DNA from: Thozetella sp. PMI_491 | Taxonomy: Eukaryota > Ascomycota > Sordariomycetes > Chaetosphaeriales > Chaetosphaeriaceae | DNA length: 64,000 nucleotides | NCBI GenBank assembly: GCA_021432635.1 | Contig: MU270020.1 | Coordinates: 1,071,202-1,135,201, forward strand | Direction of reading: 5' to 3' | In this document: piece by piece, positions 42,263 through 52,650 of the stretch | How positions within the stretch are numbered: the stretch's first letter is position 1 | Layout: every line of letters starts with the position of its first letter | Program-made: the position numbers and the translations under genes | The notes under the pieces: model-generated | Seen by the model: the letters and a program-made list of their open reading frames with translations, nothing else | What the model was told of the DNA's origin: nothing | Databases searched by the model: none

Positions 42263-44580
42263 CTCGCGATTTTATCGCTCTGCATTGTGAGTGTGGATAC
42301 TTTGGAGAGTAGGTAGGGGAACGCAGGGCGTTATTTCTTGTATTAAATTAGTGGTCATTATGTCTCCTAGCTAGTTGCCGACTTTCAATAGCGGCTAGAG
42401 GCCTTTTCGATAGTGGGGCTGGCGACCATCGTCCAGCGATTGGCTCTGCAAAATGGCCCCTCGACAGTCCCGGGGTGTAGAAGAGGGCGAAAACTCTGGA
42501 CCAATCATGCAGTGCGTGCAGGCGAGGCATCAGCTTAGATGTACCTAGTCACAATGCACACCCTGTATGTTTGTTAACATGGGAATTGAAAGGCAACTGT
42601 CTCACATCTGCTATTATAGGCCATACGAAAGACACAGAGAGCATACAGAGGAGGCCGGACGAATGAAATTGGAGTTAGCGGCGGTAGATAAGGGCCAGAA
42701 GCGGTTCAAGACAGCCGACAGCGTACCAAAAGGACCAGAAGTGAACCAAAAACAGCCGTCAAGCCTCGAAACTGGCAGGCCTTGGTCTTGTACCAGGCTA
42801 GCAAACATACACTCAGAGGGTGGATTGCATGTGTGCTACCTAGCTTATGTAGTACGTTATCGATTCGTGTGGCTAGCTTACTACCCTAGCACAACTACCG
42901 ACGGCGGTGGCTAGCACGGTAGTGCCTGGCTCGGGGCCAATTTTGCCAGCCAGAAAGATTCGGTGAAAGTCTGTCACTGGGGCCCTGCATGGATCCTACG
43001 CTTCGCAAAGGGGCCAATTTTCTTGACTTCACATCTCATAGTTACCAACTCTATGGATCATCAAGGGGCTTATTTCAGGAGCCATTCACTTGCGCACCTA
43101 GCCAGGGCAAATTCTCATGGCGTATCACCTAACTGACTGGGGTTGGACCACTCACGATGACGCCAATGTGTTCATCGGCCACATATTGTAAGTATAAATA
43201 TTCCTTTTCCAGTGTCATGTGTGGAAGAAGGAACAGTTACAAACCCCGAGTAACAGTGCGATTGTCTATCCATTATTGCTACTTGATACTACACGATTCC
43301 TTCCAGTACTGAGGCTGCTTATACATGGTTATTCTCCGCCAGCGTTCGGTATATTATATCTAGTGCTAGCGCTGTGACCCGATCCTCTCACGACAGACTC
43401 CCCGTCTACGTCCAAGCAACGAAGATTGCCTATCATGAATTACGCCTCAGAGAACGCAAACTACACGGGCTTGCCTACAAACTGGGTCACGATACCGCGG
43501 CCACGGCGGCGGAAGTCTGGTTACAGCAAAATTTTTAGTACGGTGGCCGGGAGCCAGTTGGACGGATGGCTTCGGGAAAGTAGGGAGGAAGAGCCATGGA
43601 ATGGGGTCGACGCGATAACCTCGGTGATGGAAAACGATTCCGAGCACCGGGAACCGGCCTGCGCAGAACGCTCCTGGAGCGTCCAGGTGTGCAGTGGTTC
43701 CCAGGATGGAGCAGATAGTGTTCAGTAACTTGAAAGAATAGCGATCTCACGCACCGGAATTTCCAGTATGGCATGTGGGGTACGCACTTAGCACAGGACC
43801 TACCCCGGCAGAGCGCAGATTGGCGTCATTTGTTGAGCCTAACTGTACGCTACGTGGTTAGAAAATAATTATAACAGAGAGCAAATAAACGAACCTCGAA
43901 AGTTTATGGAGAGAGAAAACTGTAGAAAAGTGGTAGGATCACTAGTAGCAGCACAGTGAGCTTCCCAGGTCCCCATCATAGTTATCGACCGCTGCACCAC
44001 GATAGCTTTCCCTATCACATCGGCTCAAATCACACGTGACTGGAATGGCCAATTGATAGTAAATAGGTAATCAGCACTGAAATATTCTGTTTTTTGAAGA
44101 CGGGAAAAGCGTGAGGCAGAGCTGGTACGGTCACCATACACAACACCACACACACCACCACCGTAGTCAGTAGCCACAGCGTGGAGCCAATACACCACCC
44201 ATCGAACCGGTTCTGGGTAGGGTCACTGAAGCAACGTAAGCCTAAGGGTACGTGAGAATAAAACGAACACAGAAAGACGACAATGAAGTATCGGCTCGGA
44301 TCAGAGCAAACAGAAGCACGCAGGATGGGGATGAGCCTCGTAATGAGGGCAAAAGAGTGTATTCGTTGGTCGATCTTGTCTAGGAAAACAAAAGTGCTCT
44401 ACTTGGTGATTTTAACGACGATGGATTCGATGATGATCCCCTATCATAGAAAGGAAAGGAAAGAAAGCTATCCTCCTGGCTATTTGTGCCTAGGGCAAAG
44501 GGGTATGGTCCAAACGAGAGTCCTTCCTACCCTCACCAGCCCATGGGTAAAAGAAAAACAACGCAGCCGTCCCGGTCCCA
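42263..44580. other. Long intergenic stretch, no supported gene
   Basis: A 2.3 kb gap with short ORFs only. The frame at 43426-43728 (100 codons, +) overlaps an open reverse frame and has no family likeness. Short CAC/ACC runs occur near 44140. Confidence 0.4.
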
Positions 44581-45144
44581 TTATTCAAGACCCCACACAG
44601 GAAGAATACACTTGATTAGGGGCTTGATCGCCAATGTGGTTTTACCTATTGCGCATTCATACGACAACGTGCTCCTTTCATCCTGTATACAACCAGAGGG
44701 CGCGAGGGTATCACACGAGAAATCTCCAAACTCCGTTTTTGTGCTCTGGGGTGAAAGATATTTGCAGCCCGGGTTCCCAAATGAATATTTAGTGGCGTGG
44801 AGGTCCGGTGGCATCATTCCCGGCTTGAACGGGTCAGCCATCGTATTCGATTCGTCGATTTCAAGTTTGAGCGCGCATGGCAACGGATCCACATTGCCAC
44901 GTATGTAGGTCGGAATCATGGACCATCTTCCTGACGAGCCAGGTTGCCCAGATCCGACCCACGAGATATAAATAACTGCTTGGGGGCTCGGCGGGCGTGT
45001 CTCTAGTCCTGCTCGAGGTAATACCGGAGTGCCTAGGTCGTTGCGACCCTCTATCGTCTGCGAGGGATCAAAGTTCCGAGGTAAAATAGAGCACTGTACG
45101 ACAGGTAATGCCAATAGTAGTCCCATATCACGGAAGGAAATCAT
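44581..45144 (-). CDS. Small secreted cysteine-containing protein, effector candidate
   Basis: A single exon of 187 residues begins at ATG 45144, which places a clean signal peptide at the N-terminus (MISFRDMGLLLALPVVQC, cleavage near residue 18). An in-frame ATG at 45192 would put 16 polar residues ahead of it and is less likely. The mature part has six cysteines and a Pro-rich middle, no membrane span and no known domain. Size, signal peptide and cysteine content fit secreted effector-like proteins, but this is a class description and not a function. It stands alone, with gaps of more than 700 nt on each side. Confidence 0.55.
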   Translation of the reverse strand: MISFRDMGLLLALPVVQCSILPRNFDPSQTIEGRNDLGTPVLPRAGLETRPPSPQAVIYISWVGSGQPGSSGRWSMIPTYIRGNVDPLPCALKLEIDESNTMADPFKPGMMPPDLHATKYSFGNPGCKYLSPQSTKTEFGDFSCDTLAPSGCIQDERSTLSYECAIGKTTLAIKPLIKCILPVWGLE

Positions 45145-45878
45145 TGTGAACGAAAAAGAAGAAAAATAATTGAGAAGTGAAGAACGGGGCACAGTCGGAA
45201 TCTGGCTGGAATGGCCAATACTCTGTGCACGACATCGCCGCGGTGTATCGAGGTATTTATACCCTTATACACCAGCATGGCCGTGCCTAGACAAGGAACT
45301 TTCTTACTTGCAGTCGGAACGAGGCCACCAAGGCCTCAGCTCGTTTCAACCTGTTGACCAACGTTCGAGGCTGGTAGGCGACCAACATACCGATAACTGG
45401 ACGCTTTGAGCGAGAGAGGATTGATGAAAATCCAACATAATATCGAAAATCAATTATTGGTCGAGGTAAATATTTACAGCCTAAGGAGGAGTACCAACGG
45501 GAGGCGATAGCCTACGCCTCGGTGTTCTGCCAACCCAACGTTCTGTGCCCCAATCCAATTGTAAGTAACAGAGACGCTTGCGCCTCAAGCGAAAGTCTCG
45601 TGATGTAGCGATTCCATCCTTTCTGTTGGTTCAATCGACTTCACACTAGATCTTCATTGGTGATCATCTACGCCCCAAACAGACTTGTCGAATCCTCACC
45701 TCATCAGATCAACCACACGGGAAGGACGCCGACTACGCGCGGAGTTTTGAAATAGACGGGGTGGAAGGGCCACACCTAGGAACTCTACAAGACGCGAAAG
45801 ACATAAGATGATTCACAATCGCCAAACTTTAGCTCCCAATATTGTATCCCCGCCCCTTGACACTACCGCAATGTCTCT
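45145..45878. other. Intergenic, no gene seen
   Basis: It holds the promoter of the small secreted protein gene and the 3' flank of the SDR gene. Nothing else is recognised. Confidence 0.4.
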
Positions 45879-47000
45879 CTATATCTTTGAATTAATCGCG
45901 TAAAAAATGAGATTCTCCTCCAGAGTCTCCTCCAACGGCCGGTAACCGTCCTGACCGCCCCATTTCTTTAGCAGACCAAGTGCCTCGGCAGGATCAGTAG
46001 TCTGGCCAACACGCCTGGTGCTGTGAAGGTCCTCCACAAACTGATGCTGTGGGCGCAGCTTCTTAAGGATGTCCAGGATCTCGTTCCAGGTACGGCTGTG
46101 GCCCCAAGCCTGAATCCGTGCGTTTTTTACCTCGGGGTCCAGGGCAGCAGCGACGGTAAGCAGTGCGACGTCCTTCACGTCCGTAACGTATGCTATCGAG
46201 ATACAGTTAGAGGAATTCGAGTTACAGAGGAGTCCAATAACTAGAACGACTCTTAGTCTAGTCGGGAACTCACTGCCAGGTTGCCCATCAGCATGACCGA
46301 CTTGGCCGTTGTAGATGAGCGGTATGAACGCTCCGGTCGACCGGACATAGTTCTTGTGAAGCGGCTCGCCCATGACTCCATACGGGCAGACCGAATTGAC
46401 CGAAAATTGTGGCTTCTGTTCGTCGACAAACTTCCACAGGGCCTTCTCAGCAGCCACCTTGCTCGCCATATACACTATGAAGCCCTGCGCCGGCCCGTAC
46501 GGCGGCGGAGCCCAGGCGGCCTGCAGTGCCGCCTCATTCCATGTATCTCGCTCCACGTGGACGACAGTGTCCGCGTCCGCATTCGCCGCGGCTGTACACG
46601 AGCTCATGAAAACGAACTCCTTGACCGAAGGTTCCTTGAGTGCCGTCTCGAGAATGGTGGTGACACTGGCCACCGTCTGGGGGATGACGTTGTTGGGGTC
46701 CGGGTCGAAGCCGCCGATGCTGGCTACGTGAATAATGGCAGAGACACCCTTGGCGGCGGCGTCAAACGCGTGGTCGGCCGAAATGTCGGGAACGCTGACG
46801 AGCTCAAAGCTGCCCGCGTCTGTATACGACTTGAAGACCTCATCGGCGATCCAGGAGGCTTCGGCGACGTTTCGCGCCGTGGCACGCACACGGTAGCCGC
46901 GCTCCAGAAACTGCTTGAGGATGTGCGACGACACGTAGCTGTTTGCGCCGGTCACGAGGACCCAAGAGCCCTTCGGAAGGGAGGTTGTTGGAGCTGCCAT
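45879..47000 (-). CDS. Extended SDR: NAD(P)-dependent epimerase/reductase (Gre2/dihydroflavonol-reductase type)
   Basis: Exons 47000-46274 and 46192-45879 join into 346 residues, typical for the family. The N-terminal Rossmann motif reads VLVTGANSYVSSHI, with Ser in place of the second glycine of TGxxGxxG. The following RGYRVRATAR basic stretch suggests NADPH. Catalytic residues are the MSSC segment, and Tyr and Lys in YMASK. These enzymes reduce aldehydes or ketones such as methylglyoxal, or act in secondary metabolism. The 81-nt intron is a multiple of three and has no stop, so an unspliced form adds 27 residues right after HADGQPG. I prefer splicing because it restores TYVTDVKDVALL, which is conserved. 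An upstream in-frame ATG at 47105 adds 35 residues and is unlikely. The next gene on the same strand is a transcription-factor-domain protein. Confidence 0.88.
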   Translation of the reverse strand: MAAPTTSLPKGSWVLVTGANSYVSSHILKQFLERGYRVRATARNVAEASWIADEVFKSYTDAGSFELVSVPDISADHAFDAAAKGVSAIIHVASIGGFDPDPNNVIPQTVASVTTILETALKEPSVKEFVFMSSCTAAANADADTVVHVERDTWNEAALQAAWAPPPYGPAQGFIVYMASKVAAEKALWKFVDEQKPQFSVNSVCPYGVMGEPLHKNYVRSTGAFIPLIYNGQVGHADGQPGSEFPTRLRVVLVIGLLCNSNSSNCISIAYVTDVKDVALLTVAAALDPEVKNARIQAWGHSRTWNEILDILKKLRPQHQFVEDLHSTRRVGQTTDPAEALGLLKKWGGQDGYRPLEETLEENLIFYAINSKI

Positions 47001-47310
47001 GGCGGCTAGGAGAAGGAATACTGGCTCAAGATTGCCTGTGTTGCTGCGGGTGCGGCAGACTATTGTGCACGAAGGGAAGCAACTACGAGGCATATATATA
47101 CACAATCCTAACTAGGCTGACGAAGACTAGAAGATTCGAGCGCTGTGTGCTGGTATGGATAGGGGTTATTGATCCTGCCCGATTAGGAAATACTGTTTGC
47201 ATACTAGAACGTTCTTGGTCAAAATAGGAAGGATTAAGTCTTGGCATCGTCTCTATTCACTTCGGTAGGGCCTCCGGGTAGTGGTTGGTGGTAATAATCG
47301 GTAGTCGTAT
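47001..47310. other. Short intergenic gap between SDR and regulator genes
   Basis: 310 nt containing the SDR promoter. No motif stands out. Confidence 0.4.
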
Positions 47311-48375
47311 TCACGCAGCTACTTTAAGTATCTCCTGCAAATCTAAATTATAGCTCCGCTCAGTGTCGTTCGGCCCGGTGACGGTGTCAAAAAGTCCTTT
47401 ATCGTACAGAAAATACCAGTAAAGAGACGCGAGAAAGCCGTCTAGGCCAAGGGACTGGGGGCCGCCGTTGAGTTCCAACATCTTAATAGCGCCTCGAACA
47501 TGACTCCGTGTTGTGGGAATGTCTCCAAGCCTCATCTGAAAGCATGTCAGTCCCAGCTGCAGAGGAGAGCGGGCGCAAGAAGTTCTCACCTCGTCGGTTG
47601 CTAGTAGCAAAATTTGAGCAAAGGTCGAGTCATAGGAGGTCGGGACACCCTGGGCGAGCGTTTTATTCAGTTCGCGCAGACACGAGAGTTTATATTGGAT
47701 GGCCATTTTTGCGAACTTGTCATTCCCCGGCTGTTCCTTGACCAGGTGGCGGCAGGACGAGAGGAGAATGGAGGCGAGGCAGCCAATGTCGCCGAGGGCG
47801 AGCTGCATCCAGCCATAAATGGCACTCTGCTGATATTCCGCGGCATATTTGAAGACATAGCAGCAGTCATTCATGTAGGGCACCACGACCCGCACGTCTG
47901 TGGTTGGAGGTTAGTAGGTCCGACAGCCGGCTCGGTAATGACGCTGTACGACGCGCTCCTTCCCAGCTGTACTACGCAGATAGGTGGACTCACAATGGTC
48001 GACTAGAAAATGTTCTACCGGAGTCAAAGGCCGCGCAGAACTGGCAAATGGGTCTCTACGGTCCGCCCCCAGCAAGCTCACAGGCGCGGAGAGGCTTGCA
48101 CCCCCGTCCTCGGGATCTCTTGGCGCAGGTGGCGCCCCTTGGCCGGCATCTCTGGTCTGTCCCGCTACGGGTATGGTGCTTTCATGCCCTCCCGGGTCCC
48201 CACTCTTTTCCTTGGTGCCGTCCGTCGAGTACTTCGCCAGCCGTAGCCGCCTTTCCCGAGCATGGACCTCGCGGGCTGAGTGTGAGCGGGCGAGCCGCCG
48301 AGCACTTCTCGCATCCCCCGCGGTTGGGTTGGACGTGTTGATGAAGTGAAGCTTCCGCGGCGTAGAGTTCGACAT
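47311..48375 (-). CDS. Fungal transcription-factor-domain protein without zinc cluster, possibly truncated
   Basis: Exons 48375-47994, 47897-47590 and 47535-47311 join into 304 residues. The N-terminus has FINTSNP, then a run of Arg, Ala and His (RSHSAREVHARERRLR). This is the typical opening of a group of fungal regulators that lack the Zn2Cys6 finger. The rest is the helical fungal-specific domain (LTPVEHFLVDHY, LLATDEMRLGD, RSHVRGAIKMLELNGGP). Relatives usually run well past 400 residues, so the stop after LQEILKVAA may mark a shortened domain or a missed downstream exon. Both introns are GT-AG (96 and 54 nt). The gene lies just upstream of the SDR gene and on its strand, which suggests a link. 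DNA binding by this class is not established from the sequence. Confidence 0.75.
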
Positions 48376-49064
48376 GATGTACAAGAAATGAATGTCGACG
48401 GTAGGTCAATTCCTGAAGTGCAGCCGGGCGCTGACGCGACGCCGGGCTGGGGAATTGGCCTAGTTATGGAAGGTGTGTGCATTTGTCATGGACAGAGAGT
48501 CTCTGGAGAGTCTCCACCGCTTGCCAAGACTTGATCCTTCCTAATGCGGCAAGCGCGATCAGCCTGTGGGCTAGCGGAGTTAAGCGTCGGATTCGCAGTT
48601 GATCGATTGCCGAGGGCAGACAAAGGCTTGATGCAAAACTAGTTACCACTTATGCTAGCTATTTTATTTGTGGATGCGTGTACCTGTGGGTATACCTATG
48701 TCTTGACTACGTGTGTAGATACTAATATTATCTTTCTCGAGCTCTTATTGAAAATTGATGCTAACTGATAACACTAACTATAAATCGCGACAACGAGGTA
48801 GTTGTGAGCGATGGTGGGGATAGTCTGTAAAATACGCCTTTAATGTGTGAAGGAAACGAGACCTGCCGGAGATCTCGCCTGACGGCTACACAACTTTCTT
48901 TCTGCTAGTAAATTCTAAGGTTTATTGACCGATGGTTGGGTAATATGTTTAACCTTAAACCCAACGTTGGAGTTTTTACACCTTTCTGAATTAAAAAGGC
49001 AATAGCATTTAGCTCTAGAATCAATGATTTAAGCCAACACTGCTGTTCCTTCCGAATATCCCCT
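48376..49064. other. Intergenic, no gene seen
   Basis: It lies between the 3' end of the LysM gene and the start of the regulator gene. AT-rich toward 48900, with no repeats noticed. Confidence 0.4.
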
Positions 49065-49852
49065 CTAAGATACACCAATGCAGTATGCTTCCCCGGCCCA
49101 GAAGCTGTGACTTGGTTAGTACCACTAACGTTGGTAATGCAAAATTTTAATGAGATGACAAGTTTCCTACTTTTCGCAGTTGTCATTAAGCACTGGGTTC
49201 CATGCGTCTGGAAGATACCATTGTTAGATATTATCAAAATTTAGTCACCGGGTGTCGGACTAGAGCCGGAGAAATTGAAAGCCGAGGACTCACATAGCTG
49301 GTCTAACGTGATTGAATTCCGTGACGCAAAATCCCAGCAACCGTCTCCCGACTGCGTCAGGGCGAAGGCGTTGCAATTTGCCGGTATACCAGACTGAGTT
49401 GGGCCGGGGGGTGTCACTTTGGTGGTTGTAGCTGACGCGGTAGAGATGGTCACCCCTGTTGTGGTGCCGGTCGTCGGTACACCAACACAGTAAGCTTCGT
49501 TGGCCCAAAGATCGGTGCAGCCCACTGTGTCAACGATCGTAAGCACTGGGTATTTTCCATGGGAGCACAATAGGCAAGGGCGAGGCAGTCCTCACGCCCG
49601 CGAGCTGTCACCAAACAGATGGCGAGACAGCCCGGCATATAGCTAATCGACGGGCTGGGCTGGGTAAGCTATCAACGTACCTCCGGTCGCCGGGTTCCAG
49701 CGGAAGAACTGAACCAGCGTAAGGTGATAGAAGTCGGCGATACCCTGGCATGTGTCGCCGGCTTTTGCAAGGTACCAGAGATTGCAAGTTGAAATGATGC
49801 CGAGAAGTACCCTGACTAGGATTACCAAAGCCCCAATCCACCCCCTATGCAT
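49065..49852 (-). CDS. LysM effector with two LysM domains, 4 exons
   Basis: Exons 49852-49681, 49524-49294, 49207-49171 and 49104-49065 join into 159 residues. A signal peptide (about 1-22) is followed directly by LysM 1 (AKAGDTCQGIADFYHLTLVQ, then FRWNPATGVGCTDLWANEAYCVGV). A Thr/Ser/Pro-rich linker (about 80-100) leads to LysM 2 (LTQSGDGCWDFASRNSITLD, then LYAWNPVLNDNCENFWAGEAYCIGV). Cysteine placement is that of fungal LysM effectors, which bind chitin oligomers outside the cell and hide them from plant receptors. Domain 2 is assembled only by joining a 37-nt exon and a 40-nt exon, and the match of CENFWAGEAYCIGV to the equivalent part of domain 1 supports those joins. The gene is divergent from an F-box-like gene 233 nt away. 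In LysM 2 the first position reads SGDGC, a variant of the usual SGDTC. Confidence 0.88.
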
Positions 49853-50085
49853 GGTGCCGTCTGCAGGGAGAGCGGGGGTTACTGGAGGGCTGCGGACACC
49901 CCGCCGCCTCGCTCACTCGGTTCCCCAACTGCCAACACCTTGCGCCAACCCATGATCCTGACAGACCCGCAGAGTCGGAGGCGCACCCTCTCTTTATTGC
50001 TTTCTTTCTCAGGAACTTCGACGAAGACATACTCAGCATCTACCGGGAAAGCAGCGGCGATAGCGAGGATCAATCGTTCGTCCAG

Positions 50086-51683
50086 ATGGCACAGAGAGCA
50101 TTCCTCTCATCGTTGCCTGTTGAGGTGCAGGCACAAATCGTCGAGTACCTCATCGCCGCAGCGCTTGATTCGGAATCCATTGCCGAGCTGGCGTCCGTCT
50201 CGCTCATTTGGCAAGACCTGGTCGAACGACATACATTCGCCGACCTGCGCCTCAATCAGGACCGCGTAGTCGATGCCTACGAGATCCTCACTCCGCGACG
50301 ACAAGCCCTTGTGCGACGTATCTACATTGACGTAGTTCTAGAGGAGTATGGAGAGGAATATTATGGTCTGACCGAGACTGCCGAGGAACAGGGTGTAAAC
50401 AACACTATATTTGCCCAGGCGATCGAGAATCTCGTCCTGCTGTTGTCTTTGTGGGAGGACCCGGAACCAGTAGGCACCAGCGGCGCGCCGCCTACTGGGC
50501 TTGCCCTATACCTAGATGTCTTCTCACCCAGCGACTGGGGCCACGGCGAGTTGTGGAAAAGCCATGACAGAGAGTATATTGACCAGCGCCAACGCATGCG
50601 CGAGGAAGGTACCGATATTGCCGACGGACGCTTCATTGGCTCGTTTCTAGTCATAGATGAAGACGACATCGCCGGTCTGCCAGATCTCCCCGCAGTCATG
50701 AACTTCTCTTTATCCGTCACTATCGCCAGGGGAATTGCTCCGCGTGTATGTTTCGCACTCGCAGCAAAGATGCCTAACCTCGAGGTTGCTAGCTGGCAAT
50801 TACGAGACCCATTGGAAGGCGATCCTCGCCTGCAGCGCGAAAGTAAGTTGGCCGCAAACGTTTTCTAGCATTCTGCCAAAGTGGACGGGAGACAATGGGT
50901 CCTGACAAGAGTTACATAGCCTTGGCAGACTGTTTATTGCTCCTTCCCTCCTCACTCCGTGAATTTTGGCTGGGCTATGACGGCGCGGTAACCCAGAACA
51001 TCGCGAGGGATGAACTTCAGAATTCTGCTCCGGACACTCTAAGCATTGCCTTTCGACATCTATCACAGCGCCTCACGAAGCTCACTATTCGTGGCGCAGT
51101 CCTGGGGATGGAGGTGTTCTGGCCATCGGCGGGCGAAGCGAGGAACGATACCACATTGGCGTGGCCATATCTCGAACATATGCACTTACGTCTCAGGGAG
51201 CATGGGCCAGACGGAGGACGGCTCTTTCAGTTTAGCCGCCACGCCCAAAATTCGCTCCGAAGAACACACGGTGGCGAGGACGATGCAGATGAAGACGAGA
51301 GCGACACGGAAGAAGCTGAGGTGCCGGAGGAATCCTTCTGGGCAAAGCCAGTGGGGGAGAGGGTAGACACATACTACATTGCTGCGGCCCACGCGATGGC
51401 TCGGATGCCTCGCCTCAAGAACCTCAGTATTTTGTGGCTGTACAGCGGTTTTTATGGGATGAACTTCTTCAGCCGAGACGGCTCAAACCCGTACCTGTGG
51501 GTGCGTAGCGAAATAGAATCCCAGCTGTCAGACGAAGTTGAAGAAGCATGGCTTGCCGCCGCCAGAGCGCACACCGGAATCAACCACCTTGAGATAGGGG
51601 TGGGGCCTGACCAGCAGCCTCCATTTGCACGCCCCTATCTCTCGAACGTTTTGTGGAATCGCCCACAGAGAATTCAAGCGTAA
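50086..51683 (+). CDS. F-box-like protein
   Basis: Exons 50086-50842 and 50920-51683 join into 506 residues. The N-terminal segment FLSSLPVEVQAQIVEYL with LASVSLIWQDLVE, the usual opening of fungal F-box proteins (LP.E...I...L...L..VS..W..L), suggests binding to Skp1 in an SCF ubiquitin ligase. The remainder is helical and Leu-rich, without recognisable repeats, and has a strongly acidic stretch (about residues 380-395, DADEDESDTEEAE). For the 77-nt intron only the acceptor at 50919 gives normal size and frame (RETLADCLLLLPSSLREFWL). Its substrate is unknown; such genes are numerous and variable in filamentous fungi. Confidence 0.75.
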
Positions 51684-52650
51684 AAGATGCTAATATCTTA
51701 TATCTAACCCACAACGACTAAGCCTTAAAATATCGGTCGGCCCTCTTGACTTCGGAAAAAAACAAGAACGGGGCATTCGACTATTTGCAGTTGTAACAAT
51801 AATAGCCAGCCAAGGGTAGCATTAACCTGATCGCTGTACGTTGTCAAGGACCCTGGGTTAGTAGAATGAATACGGTAGTCGACAGTCTGGAGATTTGTCA
51901 GAAAAAGAAACGAGGACCGGTCGCTGCTCACATTCCATCCAAGGACGCCCAATACGCTCGCTATTCTTCTTTCAGCCCATCAGACTGGATATTTCGGCTG
52001 ACATGCCCAGTCATGTACTAGGCATATCATTCCGAGAAGTTGCACGCATAAACAGGGGAGTCGTACCAATAATGGCATCCATTTTGCGCACCTACTGCGT
52101 AAGAATTAGGCTTTGGTAGTTGTGCCGAGGAATTCATGAACTGCTGTGATGAATCCATCTCATAAATCTGCGTGCTTTTTTCTCGGGAACCTGAGCAATC
52201 CTGCCAGCAGAGGGACTATTACAACTTGGCGGCAAAGGCAGGATGCGAAACATACGTCCTGCAGCAGTTGGGTTTGGGGTTTAAGTGCAATTTTAGGCAG
52301 ACGGGGCACAGACCATCATGATCGCGTCTCTTGGGATATTTGGTGCTGTGCAGAGTAACTTGATAGCCAATCGCAATCGACATCGACAGCGAAGCGACAT
52401 CCTGCAGTTCAGCCCATTTTCACTCTTCCCCCGCAGCAGTATTCCTCTTGTCACCAACACTACCCATCACATACTGGCTTCTATTCTGCCGACGCAGTGT
52501 TAGTTGTGCTAGTTGTCGGCCAGTCACGGAGATTCAAGTGTCAAACTAATACCACAGCGCAGTCCCATTAAAGGCACTTGTGTGTGGTTCCGTTCGGGGG
52601 CTCGCCTCGCTTGCCTTATCCAAAGCGCCATTCTACATCGGACCGCAGGG
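51684..52650. other. Intergenic, promoter of the NACHT gene
   Basis: About 1 kb with no supported ORF. A longer frame enters the NACHT gene from 52513; I prefer the ATG at 52651. Confidence 0.4.

Noticed and set aside
46281-47009. 242-codon ORF on + opposite the SDR gene
   Set aside because: It is a shadow of the SDR coding strand, rich in Arg and without family likeness.
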